NCBI GenBank assembly: GCA_003255065.1
Contig: QAOA01005271.1
Coordinates: forward strand, 434,001-498,000
Source: Cercis canadensis
Lineage: Eukaryota > Streptophyta > Magnoliopsida > Fabales > Fabaceae
Direction: 5' to 3'
DNA length: 64,000 nucleotides
Within the stretch, counting starts at the first letter, position 1. The number at the start of each line of letters is the position of its first letter. Position numbers and translations under genes: made by a program. Shown piece by piece: positions 12,791 to 25,870 of this stretch. The notes beneath the pieces are model-generated. The model searched no databases. It was given only the letters and a program-made list of their open reading frames with translations, and was not told where the DNA came from.

Positions 12791-15700
12791 GTTGAAATGA
12801 TGTATTTAAAGTATATGAATAACATTTCTTTAAATTAATAATTATAATTTGGTGACTAAAAAAATTATTTTTAGGTGGGTAACTTCTAAAAGTTAAGTTT
12901 CCAAAAAATATAAGATGATTGTAGGTTAGTAAAGAGTGAAAACTCAGGTTTCAATAGTCACTCACCTAAAAATATATTCTTCAGTCTCCCACTTATAATT
13001 CTTTGTGATTTATGTGGTTTAATAATAATTGTCTCAAATTATTTCTTTTAAATAAAATATTCTAAATACATAACTTGCTTTCATAACAAACATTCTTGCA
13101 TTTGCACCAAGTTCGTGACTTAATTAATTAACTCAACAGTGTCATGGACTGTTGAATGGATCCTAATTAATTAATTGTCCCAATCAAGCACATGAAAGGA
13201 GCCCTCTTTGGAGCTTTCGAGGAAAATAGCTCTATGAGGTACAATTGCAGATACAATAATGTAATGCAATCCACCCATTTGCCCAAAAGTTGCATTTGCA
13301 TATCAAGAATCTAAATCTAATTTGGTTAGGGCCACAGCGAATCTAATCATCTAATTAAAGGCAAATCTGATTTGTGGCTGCGGGAAGAACCTTATTTACT
13401 TTATATTTTGCTTTTTTTCCTATTTTGACTTCGTTGGTAAGCTTTCAATTTATAAGCAAACTTCGAGTTCCAAGTCACCAAGAGATATGTGGCTGCGGGG
13501 AGAACCTTGCTCAGCTCAAAACTTGATATTAATGATTATAAAGTATATCTTAAAAGGATGAGTAGTAGTTTCTTTTACTCAATCACTATATTTTTTAGTC
13601 AAAATCAGTCCTAACTTCTTCTTACATGATATTTTCAAACTTATATATAAATAGAGAGCCATTATTTTCACATCATATTTTGTTAATGACACACTTTATT
13701 AAATGTCTAAATATTATATAGTCTAAAACTTTACAACTAAGACTTCATTAAGATCTCATTAAGACTTTAATTTGACAATTAAAATTAAATGTACAGTTCC
13801 TATACATTTCTTTTTTTGTTGTTGGATTCTACACATTTTCTTAAAATAATGCAAGTATCATTTTTCATTTAAACCACAACAAGCATCGGTCAATCAGTTC
13901 ACAAATTGACATTGACAAAAAGTTAACATTATTTATTGGAAATTATAGTAAGTTGGCATATGACAAAGATTGAGTTACTGTTGCTATTTTTATTCATAGG
14001 AAGCTACATAATGTAATAGTTTACTCTTCTCAAACAAATTCTACATCATTAGTTTAAGTAGAATTTGATAAACCAAAAACTTTTGTCATGAAATATACTT
14101 GATTTTCTTTTCAAGAACAGTACTCATGATCTTTTCAAGAACAGGAGGAGCATACTTAGTGTGCTAAGCAATACTAGGATGTCCCAATCTTGAGCCCGGG
14201 AATATGAAGTGACCATTGCACCAAAGCCTCTTCCTCGAGAGAGACAGATTTTACTCATAAACATGTGGCCTCCACCATGAACGTTCATCAAACATCCCTC
14301 CCTCACTTTAAGTGTTTATTCGGGAACCCAAGAGGTTAGTGGAGATAAGCATGTAATATATAGTTAAGTGCATATTTACTGTCTATTGGCCATAACTAAA
14401 ATCTTGAAATTAAGTGGTCGAATTAAAAAATTTGTAAATTGAGCTTCATGTAGGGGCGAATCCTAGGGTAATATCAAGAATTTGGACCTTGAGAGAAGCC
14501 CTACTGGCTAGAGCATGTTAAAATTCGAGTAGAGATTAGTCTTACACTAAACGTATGTGGAGATCACCTTGTAGAAATAAAAAAAAAATAAAAAATAAAA
14601 AATAAAAAAACTTGAAATTAGGGAAAAAAAAAAAAAGTTCCTTATAAATCCTTTATTACCGACTTGGATGGATAATATTTGAGCAGACTAAGGAAGATAA
14701 AGCTTCCGGGGAGGACTTCAGGTTTCATGTGAACCAAAGCTCATTAGCCATTCACGTCAATTTCAGAGTACGGTTTTGTGCTAATTAAAGTTCTGTAATT
14801 AGTTTAACATTTTCCTAGAAGATTGCATGATTTAGACAATAAATCAAAGAACGTCAATGATTCTTTACACATAGCTTAAAGTATCCACAAATCAAGGGCT
14901 GATCTGAAACGGATATGTAACTGAGTGGATAATCTACGGATTGGAAGCAAACAAAAGTAAATTGATTTATACAGAATCTAAGAAAATTATGTGCACTAAA
15001 ACGGCCCCACTAATCTTAGAAATCGGGAAGCATAAATGTGAAGTCTAATTAAGTAGACTAAGTAAAAGTTTTTGATTAACAACTTGTATCCTTTCAATTA
15101 TTCAATATTTTGAACTTGCAATTAGTCATTGTTTATGATTGAAACACCTTTGTACTTGTAATTATTCAATTACCATGTTTAAATTTTATCAAAAATACGT
15201 AAAGTGAGATTTATGGAAAGGAGTGAACTACTTGTATGATGTAACTTTTAATAGATCATATTGTGTGGCTGTTATATTGGGAATGTGATATCATTACAGT
15301 GAGTTTTTCAACCTTCATGCCAGCTTCACTGGCTTGTCGTTATAACGTGGCTGAATGGATTCTTCCAACATGTAATTATGATATGCGTGGCACATATAGC
15401 CATATATAGAGGGGCAAATGCTTCAAGTTTAAGACTTATAAAGACGAAAATGAATATAAAGCTGACCAAAATGAAGGTGATAGGGAAATGGGATTGAACA
15501 CGGAGCCTAGGCTGCCGGGAGGCTCACATGATCAGTTCCATTCTTCAACTTAATAATTATGAAATGAATGAATGGTATCTACAAATTAAAGCAGAGAAAT
15601 CACAAGAAAAACGAAGGAAGCCACAGATTCTTAACTACTCTGTAATATAACGTCAGATTTACTTTTGTGAGGGTAAAATCAATACTCCTCAAGTATACAA

Positions 15701-16558
15701 GAATTTTAGAGGATCTGTATTCGCAGCTTCTAAACTACCAATAGCATTCTCTGTGACTGAATGCAAATATTACAAAAATCCAACTAGTTTAGAAATAGTA
15801 AGCATTGTGTAAGGCTAAAGAAAGTATGTTATGATCTTATTAATTAATGTCACTCTAAACAAGTACTGAGATTAACAAAGGCACAAGTTTGTGCAATATA
15901 TACTTGGTGCTTGTCGTAAGGGGAAACAACCACACATCTGAGAACTGAGTAGTAGTGGTAAGTTCAGAAGATGCCCTTTATCTTGAACTGCGGAATATAT
16001 ATATATATATATACTGATCTGTTGTTTCTCCCTCTTTGAATTGGCAAACCTGAGTAAAGGCCAATAGAGCCAGCTTAACTTTCTGATCCCAGTGTCGAAG
16101 GCCTATAATCAGCCTAAGTTACAATTGCAAGTGATGTTAGAGTACTGGAAATTGCCTCACAAGTTCTCATTTTATCGTTTGTTTTTGGTACTGAATACGA
16201 AGAGTCTTATTATTACGCTCATTAACTTGATCTATTTAAATCTGGATTACCATGGCGTCAAAATAGAAAAAAAAACTCAAAATTTTCATATTGGTCGGTG
16301 ATTGTGTCTTCTATTGAAAAAAATTGAAGCTGATGTCATGAAACTGGGAAGTCTGGGATCATCAAATAAAAAGCATTTAATTTTTAACATATACTAAAAA
16401 TATTACAACAAAATTTAATTCGACTGTTTTCTAAGAACACTAAAATAGCATAAGCAGACGAGCCCTAAGATAATTTAAGATGCAGTAATAACTGCATTAT
16501 GCAAACAGAAAATAAGGCATGCAGAGTATTCTAACTGGAAACAACAACATACATTCCA

Positions 16559-19399
16559 TTACTGTTGAGCACATTGCACACGCGGCGCAGAGGGTTCATC
16601 ATCATCCTCATCATATGCCTCATGGTAATGTTGTTGCTGCTTCCGTCTCATCTCCTCCTCAAAGTTGACATCATGCAGGGTGGTCTCCTCACAATCGTCC
16701 AGCTCCATATCTGTCAAGTGTTTGCTCGTCTTCTGAGGTAATACTGTTTCTAATAACCGGCATTGGTCCGGGGAAAGAAGCCCAGAGTCTGGGAAATCAA
16801 CATTAAATATGATGAAAAGCCGGCCCTTCATGAATGGCCTATTGTATTGTGGCATTCCCTCATCATTTATTGCTTTATATTGACCTACATTGCCAAAGAA
16901 AAAATGTCAAGTGAGCAAGTGGAAACAATAAATGAATGAAATTCCAGTCAAGTCTACTCTTTAAATCCATTAAATAGTACCAGGCTTGATGACTTCGCCA
17001 GGGTTTGATTTTATCAATAGTTGCCTTCCATCAAGATGGGTAAGGACGAATTGGAATCCACAGAGAGCCTCAGTTAAACTGAGGTTGTGCTCAACATAGA
17101 GATCATCTTGCTTCCTCTTGAACTTGGGGTGCTCCTTTACTTGTAGGACAAAAACAATGTCTCCAGTGATTGTGTCAGGCTGCAATAAGGAAAACCAGTG
17201 CAATTCATTTATTAGGTTAACATGGACAGGACTAACAAGGGTAAGTTCAGGCCAGCTTTATGAAGAATGAACATAGCATACTACTTGCCAAACTGCATTA
17301 TCAAACCCAAAGAACACAAATATCTACTTACAGCTTCATCAGCTTGCCCATCGAACACAATCTTCTGACCCTGCTGCATCCCTTTATCGACATTCACCTC
17401 CAGCACCTTCTTCTCCTGGCTGACCTTGCTTCCTTTGCACTGAGGGCATCTATCTCTCTCACTAATGACCTCACCTACATCAAATGACAAATAAGCTGGA
17501 GAAACGGAAACATTATAAAGCAACTTACCCAACGTGCAATATTAAGTTTCTCTTACCAGTTCCCCTGCATTCAGGACAGACGTGCTGCATCTGTTGAATC
17601 ATGCCCAGTCCAATCTGTCTTGTTGTAATCTTCATACCTGTTCCTTGGCAACCAAAACATCTCCCAGCTGCTCCACTCTTTGAACCTTTCCTGTTTATTG
17701 AAGGTTGCAAGTTAAACCTATTATCTTAAAACTATTTTCAAATTTTGACAATTAAGGAAGATCCCTAGATGATTAGATACTTGATTATGATAATTAGTAA
17801 ACAACTTCATTGAACACCACAAGCAACTAACAAAATAGATAACATGTATGAGTTAGGCTGTTATCATAGCCCAAGATGCTTTAGCCCATCACTTTTCCCA
17901 TATAAATTTGACTTAAAAAAAGGATGAGACCAACAAATGAATTGTGCTGACACAGTACCAAGGATAAGATGATGTAGTATATAATATATAATAAACTACA
18001 AGAACTAAAATATATACTCGACTGATAAAACTCATGACTATGAAAAGAGAAAAACTTGTGCAACAGAATATCATACCCTTTACACTTTGGGCATAATACA
18101 TTTCTAGAAAGAGAGAGTTTCTTTGATGTGCCATTGTACAGGTCTTCCAAAGAAACCTTCAAGCTATGCACCACATCTTCACCATGTTTCTGCCTTCTTC
18201 CTCGTGAGCTACCACCACCTAAGAGATCATAGTAATGGTGAGTTGGTCAATGTTGCAAGACTATATTCACTAAAGAATACAAAATGGCAGGTAAATAAAA
18301 ATGAACATCTCACCAGAGAAGGACCCTCCATTAAAGAATGATTCAAATATATCAAATGGATTATGAAACGGGCCACCTCCTCCCCCCATTCCTTCTTTAA
18401 GGGCATCTTCACCATATTGGTCATACAGCTCTCTCTTTTCAGGATCACTGAGAACTTCATATGCTTGAGATAACTCCTTGAACTGGTGACACAAAATGAA
18501 GGTGTTTAGTATTAAAGGAAAGGGGACTGCAGAGATGACCACAAAAGGCACAGTTCTTTAATTCTTTAATGAAGAAAGCTTGAACAAATATTTTATACTT
18601 TTTCTGACTATGAAATAAAAGAAGGGGGGCTGCAAGGACAACTAGAAAAAGCCACACTTGTAGTTCTTCAATTGATGCAACATTTAATTTGTCTTGACAC
18701 TCACTCAATACTGATTTCAAAGTAAAAATATAGGGCTCATTAAAAATCAGGTAACCCTAGAAGCTCAGTAACAATCCTATCAGCAGTTGAGGGTCAAAAG
18801 GAAAGAAGTTTGATACAAAATGGTGCAGAGTATTAATTATTTATATCACTGTCTCCCAAATTCTACCTAGTTCAGCTTAATATGTGGAATTAACTGTTTC
18901 CAATATTTTTTTTTTCTCCTTCATCTCATGCAAATGCAGATTGTACAAACTGTAATAGAAAAATAACATCGGATCACTTTAAAACTAGGCTCGTACTTTG
19001 ATTAAAGTCAACAGAGTAATATATATCTAAAGTTTTTACCATGAATTATAAAGTCAAGAAGAAGTTAGACCATGAACATACTTGAAAAACCTCAGAAACT
19101 TGAGCTAAAGTAATCCCAATAAAAGAACTTGTGGGTCTAATGGCACCTCTCCTGATCATAGGAACTAGGGTGTTTGATGTCAGGGGTTTAATCCCCTCTA
19201 TGTAACCACCAAAATGAAAATGCAAAGAAGCTGTATTTGAGAGCCTCACCTTCTCAGGATCTCCACCTTTATCTGGATGATTCTTCATTGCAGCCTTTTT
19301 ATATGCTTTCTTAAGTTCATCTTCACTAGCACTTTTTGAAACACCAAGAACATCATAATATTTGGTGTTATCACTCTTCCTTGGCGCACGCCCAAACAT
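16559..19399 (-). CDS. ATJ3: Type I DnaJ/Hsp40 co-chaperone (ANJ1/AtJ2/AtJ3 type), 7 exons, 420 aa
   Basis: Co-chaperone that stimulates the ATPase of cytosolic Hsp70. Exons read on the minus strand: 19399-19250, 18482-18314, 18218-18077, 17690-17557, 17474-17332, 17179-16981, 16884-16559. All junctions are GT-AG and the phases join, giving 420 codons plus TAA. The J domain is at about 12-75, with HPD at 41-43 (KNHPDKGG). A Gly/Phe-rich linker ([17 protein letters not shown]) follows. Four zinc-binding CxxCxGx repeats ([32 protein letters not shown]) come next. The C-terminal substrate domains follow, then an acidic tail ([10 protein letters not shown]). The last four residues, CAQQ, form a CaaX box, which is known to be farnesylated in plant ANJ1/AtJ3 and anchors part of the protein to membranes. 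Length and domain order match the family, and nothing is broken. Confidence 0.97.
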
Positions 19400-20990
19400 G
19401 ATTGATGCACCACAATACCACTACTAAACCAGAAAGGGATAACTTTAGGGGGGGAAAATCAACAAAAAAAAAAAATCAATAAAGCATAAACGATTCTTTC
19501 TTTTTTGAAAAAGAAAAGAAAAGAAAAGAAAATATCCTAGACAAAAGACAGGTACAGAAAGAAAATAACCCATAGACTGGAGATAGCTAACACAATTGAG
19601 CAATTGACTATACACATAAAGAATACCATACAAATATACACATACATGTTAATGATTAACTGCAATTGATAAGTTGAAGGAAACTTTTAAGGTCCTGAGT
19701 TCACAAAACTAACAAGCAGAAGAAAAATTCTTTAAATATCTGCAATCTTTAAAGTCAAAATGTCATTCCAAAGCATGTACGAAACATGCAACTTAGTGAT
19801 CACCAAAACATACAACTTTATCTGCTTACATCTCTTTTAAATGCTTCAGCAATCACCAGAAAGATAATCTACCAAATATGGCAGGGTTGAAATCTTCAAT
19901 CCTACTGACTCTTAAAAGTTAAAACAATTTCAGTTTTCAAGAGATACCTATTACACAATAGCCACTACAAATTACGGGATTGCAATGAGGTGCAGAATTA
20001 AGATCCAAATACAAAGACATCCATGCACTGAAAACATGTGCCCTCCATGGCCAAAAACCCTTTGACGTCTATTGTGTTGAATGCTATTTTCATATAACAA
20101 AATTCTCCCTTGCTCAAGTCTGTTTAATTTGAATGATTTAACTAGAGAACCAACAGCATAGCCTCCTTTCATCACCATCCTTTTCTACCGAATACCATAC
20201 TAAACTACACTAAACTTCCAGCACCATGAGTGAAACCATGGGTGAAAATGAGACTACCAGCAGAGTATCTAAATTATTAGTCATAAGGCACACCTTATAC
20301 TCGACCTACACACTATCCAAAGTCCAAACTAAAAGATTTAAATCCAAAATTAAGTGATAATCCATTAATCCTTCAACGATAAAGGTGATTTCTTTTCTTT
20401 TTATTTATCAAAACTTTCCACAACTAATTACACAGCTGAAATTCTACAACAAGAAAAATATAAAAACAAATTAATCCACAGTGAACTGATTCCACATGCG
20501 AAAAGCTACAAACATTTCAAGAGGCTCACTCCCAAAAAAAAAAAAAAAACATAGTTTATCAAAATTAAAAGAAAAAAAAAAAAGATCCCACACAAAAATT
20601 GATCGAAAATCCAAGCCAAAAATCATGGGGAAAAACCTCAAAACCAAAGAAGATCACTTTATGCCTCAGACCACTATAAACTGGGGTAAACAAACATAAC
20701 CCACCACACAACTGCACAAATTGATCAGAAAATCTTGGTCAAAGGAAACCCCAGATCCAAATACAGAAAANAAAAAAAAAAAAAAAAAAAAAAAAAAACG
20801 CCAAAAGTCCTAACGAAAACCCATAGATCTCAACTCTACAAATCAAAGATAGAGAATTGAACACCACCAAGCAATCTAGAGAAAAAGGGTATACCAGACA
20901 AGCTCTTGTTCAAACGAGGAACACCGAGAAAGGGAGGGAGAAGGAGATCCTTCAGATCTCTCTTCACAAAGCACAGAGAAAGTTTACCCC
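19400..20990 (-). other. Probable 5' UTR exon and about 1.47-kb leader intron of the DnaJ gene
   Basis: Upstream of the DnaJ ATG, a TTCTGGTTTAG acceptor ends at 19424, leaving a 24-nt leader piece (19423-19400) in exon 1. A matching donor (GTCTG|GTATACC) lies at 20895/20894 in a purine/CT-rich segment typical of a plant 5' UTR (to about 20,990). The intervening 1.47 kb has no coding potential and contains A-tracts, one interrupted by an N at 20771. This is inference from splice-like sites; a transcript would settle it. Confidence 0.55.
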
Positions 20991-22815
20991 TTTGGAGTGA
21001 GAAAGAGGACCAACTAAATGGGTAAGTGATTGGTTTTGTTGTCAGTGGCCGAATTGCTCATTCCACGACTCTCACACGGCCCTGACCTTGACCAATAACC
21101 ACATTGCACCTGGAATTAGCTTTCTTCAAGGGGAAGGTTATTTCCAATTAAGAAGGACTTCTCATTGGCGCAAAAATTTCCAATTATCGATTACTTGGTA
21201 GAAAAGCACTTTTTCTCAAGAAATTGTGAACAGTTGGTGCTGAGGTTAGGGTCAGATCTGGTACGTACATCTGAAAAATTGGACGGTTCATGGAATTGTC
21301 CGAAATATGGGGTTTTATTTATTTATTTGATTGTTTTTAATATTACTGTCAAATTTTTGATAGAGAACGAGTCGTTCTAAAGTGAAGCGGAGCGTGTCCC
21401 CGGGGCCCGGCCAATGCTTGGTCATGCTAGGCGGCGTTAAGGTCTTATAGTTATGATGATCATTGATGACAAACAAGTATTTTTTTTATTATATTTTTAT
21501 GTTATTCGATAAATGACATTGATTTTCCTTAATTATTAGAATGAGTTGTATCGTTTATTTTATTTTATTTTATTTACATATTTATTAAGTAAAATAAATA
21601 GTTCAATCATTTTAGTTATTAATATTATTTGTGATATTGAATAATTATGTATAAAATTATACGTAAGATCTGAAGAAAATTTATGTAATTCCAATTAAAA
21701 GTCTAGGTGAATTTTTTTAAATAAATTAAGTAAATTTAACTAAATTGAAATAACATTTATGGGTCGACTAAAAAATAATGTATGGGTTGCCACAATCATG
21801 TCATTCATACAAAAGTTTACATTAATTTTACAAATGGAAATTTCAAGTAAGAGTGATTCTATTTTTTTTTTATGTGATAACATCACAATTTTTAATATAG
21901 AAAGTAATTAATTTTGATAGCCAAATCAAGAAAAATAGTAGAGTAATTTTTTTTTTCCTAATGAATAGGGGTGTTATGTTATTTATCTAAATCTTGAAAG
22001 AATAGTGTAATAATTTCCTCTCATATGAATATATGATCTATTAATTAATAAGTAGCATTGTGAGGAAGACAGTTTGGTGTAGTGACAACGCCTTGGAGCC
22101 TTTCAACCTTAAGATTTGGTTATTTCATGTTCTGGGATCCAAACCTAATGCCTAGCATACTAACTATATTCCCCTATCTTAAAAAAAAAAAAAAATAGAA
22201 ACTAATAAGTAGCATCATGTTAGGAATGGGCATTAGGCCCAAATCCAATAGCCATTTCAGAGCTAGCCCAAAGAGTAGAGTGAGCTTCATATCAATCCAA
22301 TCTGGTTATAAGAGCAATGAAAATTACTCATATATGAAGTTAATATTATAACTACCTTTTATCGTCTCATTCTAATCTATATCGTCACTATTACCTTTTA
22401 CTATTGTTTTATTCTCCTTCGTTCCCTTTCGTCGCTGCTACTAATACAAAGGAAGCATGTGATTAATAGCCTCATAATGACAGTTATGCTTGGGTAGAAA
22501 GTTTACAAAGGGTAGGATAGAAGGCCCCAAAAAAACATATAGGAAGAGATTACTAAACATAATTCATTAATTATGATACAACTAACAGATATAAACAACT
22601 GTAATTATCTTGCACATTTGAACAAAATGGAAATATGTAAGTGAATGACATTTATTGTTGTATTATTTGGATAGAAGGGAATGCATCTGACATTTATTGT
22701 TTTTTATCATGCCTTTTACTACAATCAATTATATGTATAGCTGGCTCCAGAAAATCTTTACTGTTGAGGAAAAAACCTATATGTACAGTGAATGAATACA
22801 AAAGTAACATAAATG
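20991..22815. other. Intergenic: DnaJ promoter side, then AT-rich spacer
   Basis: The DnaJ promoter should lie just above 20,990. I looked for canonical heat-shock elements (nGAAnnTTCn) and saw none that I would defend. A short GC-rich stretch at 21,390-21,440 is unlike its surroundings. The remainder is AT-rich, with no supportable gene; the ORF at 22641-22844 has no recognisable features. Confidence 0.5.
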
Positions 22816-22955
22816 AGGCATTCTCAGGAATGCACAGAAAATGACTATATAATGAGACTAGCTACTACAGATGAAACCACAACATTGCCTCCTTCTTTTC
22901 CTATCCTCTTTAGCATCTGGTGCACACCATATCTCCGTATTTGCCATTTACTCTT
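22816..22955 (+). promoter_or_regulatory. Shared promoter/leader module, copy P1 (before the F-box gene)
   Basis: GCACAGAAAATG, then TATATAA at 22846-22852, GAGACTAGCTACTACAG and a pyrimidine-rich leader containing ACATTGCCT. The same order of blocks occurs before 26.5, 36.15, 39.96 and 44.09 kb. The TATA-to-ATG distance is about 170 bp. The leader resembles that of the small RRM-like genes rather than anything expected only of F-box genes. Confidence 0.7.
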
Positions 22956-23016
22956 TGTTCAATAGCCGAGCTCCTCACTACTAGACCACAAACCTAGCTA
23001 GTGGCATTTTGGAGTT

Positions 23017-24750
23017 ATGGATTGGATATCAAAGCTGCCAGAACCCATTTTGCACCACATCCTCTTCTTCATGCCAGCAAAAGATGCTGCCCGAACAAGT
23101 GTTCTGTCCCAGACATGGCTACATACTTGGAAGTCACTGCCTAACGTCACTTTCAAATTCGAATCAGATGCGCCTATATGGGAAGAAGAAGACGACGAAG
23201 AGGAAGAAGAAAAAGACAGGTTTTTGAGTTTTGTTGATCACTGTATTTCAGTACTCAGTCAACAGAAGGTAATAATTCGATGTTTTAAATTAGATTTAAG
23301 ACAGTGTCTCATTGAATATGACTCTCATATTAAAAAATTGTTGGACATGGTCTCCAAAAATCACGTGGAATCGATCCATATCTGCATAAACCTTTTTCCC
23401 TTAAAAAACCAAGGTGTCTTCCAAAACCCTTACTCTTTGCCTCAAACCTTTTCCGCAATGCTGGATCACTGAAGGGTCTAAATTTAGAGGGCTGTAAGAT
23501 AACAAGTAAGATGTTTGCACATGAACCAAAGTTTAGTAGCCTAAGGGAGTTGACTCTACTTGAGGTAGATTTAAATTATCACGCTCTTTATAATCTCCTA
23601 ATTGGCAGCCCTATGCTCAATATGTTTCATTTTCACTCCATAGAGAATGGTGAGGTAGAATTTCTTGTGCTTTGTGATAATCCTGAGCTTAACGAAGTTA
23701 CAGTAACTGGGTACATGAGAGGTGTTCACATTCAGGTGCCACATTTAGAGACTCTATCAATAGAGTATACAAATGGGATGGAATTGTCTATGTCTGGCAC
23801 TGTAATAAGAGAGTTCACGATATACTTCACTGAGTATATTACCAACCATATTATCCAACAACTTATGTCCGAAATTCCCAAGGTAGAAAAGTTGGTGTTA
23901 GATGATCTGCCTTACTTTCCAACGTTTGAAGTTTCTACTGATGCTACAAGTTTACAGACATCTTTTCTTTGCGCTCCACCAGAACAAGTCATGGTTAATG
24001 ATGCTCCAAATTTATGTCATTACGAATATAGAGGGACAGGAGTTCTTCCTTTGCTTTATTTTGATTCTGATTGTCTTCAAGAAGTTCACCTGAATCTAGC
24101 AGTGAGTTATGATATTGGAACCAAATGGTTTCTGGATTTGAGGAAAAGTCTGGAAGTGTGGGATGAAGGTGTAGTTTTGACTCTGCGTATTCATTCTAAG
24201 GGGGTATGTTAATAGCTTAGCTTTATATATACCATTGGTTTAATTTCGTTTTCATTTTATTTTATTTCTTGCATATATGTTCATATTTTTGCACATTTCT
24301 CGTCTTATTTACTTTTTATATGTTTTTGAGAGGAATAGAATGCTTTTATGCCGATGGAATTTGAAGAAATCTCAGCTCCGCCGCCTAGTCTCAATTGTTT
24401 GAAGGTGGATGTAGCATTCTTGGTTCAAGATTTAGACCATGCAGCTTTGTTAGATGGGTTATTTTGGTGCTGTCATCCCAGCACTTTATCAGTACTGCCC
24501 CCATATCCTGACCAGAATTATATATTCATAGAGGTAGTCTCTAATTTCCAGCAGTGCTTTAGAATCTTGTATATATATATATATATATATAAATTTTGTT
24601 GAGTAGCCAGGGGTGATTTTTGGACTTTGTCATGAATTGCAGTTTCTTTGTCAAGAGTTGATTACTGCTAGGGAGGAAAATCCAGTTTGCTGCAGAGGTT
24701 ATCGCACTTTCAGATGTTGGCGGCACTACTTGAAAAACTCCGCGGATTAG
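23017..24750 (+). pseudogene. F-box/LRR protein gene with a frameshift in exon 1
   Basis: F-box proteins recruit substrates to SCF ubiquitin ligases. The frame begins MDWISKLPEPILHHILFFMP, and the F-box spans about residues 4-45 (ending RTSVLSQTWLHTWKSLP). An acidic run follows (EEEDDEEEEEKD). At 23450-23472 the frame hits TGA (23470-23472), while LRR-like coding (LKGLNLEGCKITSKMF, SLRELTLLEVDL) continues in another frame, so a one- or two-base indel is present. Exon 1 then runs to a GGG|GTATGT donor at 24203. Exon 2 is 24339-24533 and exon 3 is 24643-24750 (ends HYLKNSAD, TAG). The exon 2 and 3 junctions are all phase 0. The C-terminal CC...RCWRHYLK pattern is usual for F-box/LRR (FBL/FBD-like) genes. 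It may be a true pseudogene or a base-call error, since the rest of the frame is preserved. Confidence 0.82.
24570..24592. repeat. (AT)n microsatellite in F-box intron 2
   Basis: Short pure AT run inside the intron between 24533 and 24643. Confidence 0.9.
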
Positions 24751-24824
24751 TTGAAGTCAAGTTTAATTTAGAATGGTAAATGAGTTTATGATTTGAAATT
24801 CTAGTTTCGATCATTTATGAATAA

Positions 24825-25150
24825 GAGTTGATGATGTTCTTTTTCACCACTTTCATGGAGGATGTGGTGGGAACTCAAACCTCATTGATGTATTTGCTTT
24901 ATGAATTTTAAGTTTTCATTTTGTTATGTATCAGAGTTGATGGAGTTCTTTTTCACCACTTTTATGGAGGATATGGTGGGAACTCAATCCTCATTGATGT
25001 ATTTGCTTTATGAATTTCAAGTTTTCATTTTGTTATGTGTAAGAGTTGATGGAGTTCTTTTTCACCACTTTCATAGAGGATCTGGTGGGAACTCAATCCT
25101 CATACTATGATGTATTTGCTTTATGAATTTTAAGTTTTCATTTTTTCTAA
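24825..25150. repeat. Tandem repeat, 109-bp period, three copies
   Basis: Units begin with GAGTTGATG at 24825, 24934 and 25043, and share TTTTTCACCACTTT and GTGGGAACTCAA blocks. The third has a small insertion. It starts about 75 bp after the F-box stop codon, so it may be in the 3' UTR or just beyond. Confidence 0.9.
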
Positions 25151-25379
25151 AAAAAAACTAACATGATAAATTAATAATTCATCAACGAAATAAACTAAAA
25201 TAGTATCATACATGAAATAATGGACTTCCAAAATAAAATCTTTACAAATATCATGAATTCACTGATTTACTAAAAGTTATTCAATATACCCAACGAATCT
25301 TTTATCTTTTTCTCAATTACTCGTCATCGCTTTTAAATTGTAATTTATGCTACAAATTGACTAGTATTGTACTTGTCTT

Positions 25380-25510
25380 ACTTAAGGTTTAACAATTAAA
25401 TTTGATATTTCATTTATAATATATATAATTTGATATCACCGAAAGTAATTACATAAACCTAATAGAAAATAACGAAGATAACAGCCCCTTTTTCTTGTAC
25501 ACTCTCATTG
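25380..25510. repeat. Degenerate copy of the upstream ATAACG repeat
   Basis: Contains blocks such as ATTTGATATCACCGAAAGTA and TAGAAAATAACGAAGATAAC, related to the arrays at 29.67-30.05, 35.33-35.6 and 43.08-43.6 kb. A further weak copy is at about 27,740-27,900. Confidence 0.5.
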
Positions 25511-25870
25511 AGAGATCAATATTTAAAAGCCCAACTATGACAAAACAAATTAATATATAACAGTGGGCCAAAAAACACATTAATTTTGAGAGATCAATAT
25601 TTAGAATCGCATACAATTAATTTTGAGTCTTTTGGGGTTAAACTGGCCTGTCCAAATTCTTTTATCTGGTTGTGCAAGTGTGCATCAATGCAAATCAGTA
25701 GTTAGATATTTGGAAAGATGGAGATGCAATTAATCTGTGCATTTTTGCTTGAGTAGTAATGTGCGAATAGAATATAAAGGAAAAAAAAATTGTTTTATAA
25801 TTGGCTTATGGCTAGTATTGCCTTAAGTGCAACCAATATAATACAATATTTCATCACTCAATAACTTTAA

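Larger units (their letters stand above)
7236..16558. other. Gene-poor AT-rich intergenic region
   Basis: The first 1-2 kb should hold the promoter of the ERF gene. No ORF here is convincing: 8038-8364, 10375-10620, 11064-11258, 14124-14306 and 16092-16301 lack family motifs and sit in low-complexity DNA. Also seen are a possible MITE-like inverted stretch at about 10,100-10,330, two copies of a dispersed repeat tail (9958-10030, 12711-12790), an A/T-rich simple repeat at 14,578-14,640 and a short (AT)n at about 15,991-16,013. Confidence 0.6.

Noticed and set aside
14124..14306. 60-residue minus-strand ORF
   Set aside because: No start context, homology or codon signal; surrounding DNA is AT-rich spacer.
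21100..21240. Possible heat-shock elements upstream of the DnaJ gene (TTCTTCAAGGGGAA, TTCTCAAGAA)
   Set aside because: GAA/TTC blocks do not have the required two-base spacing.
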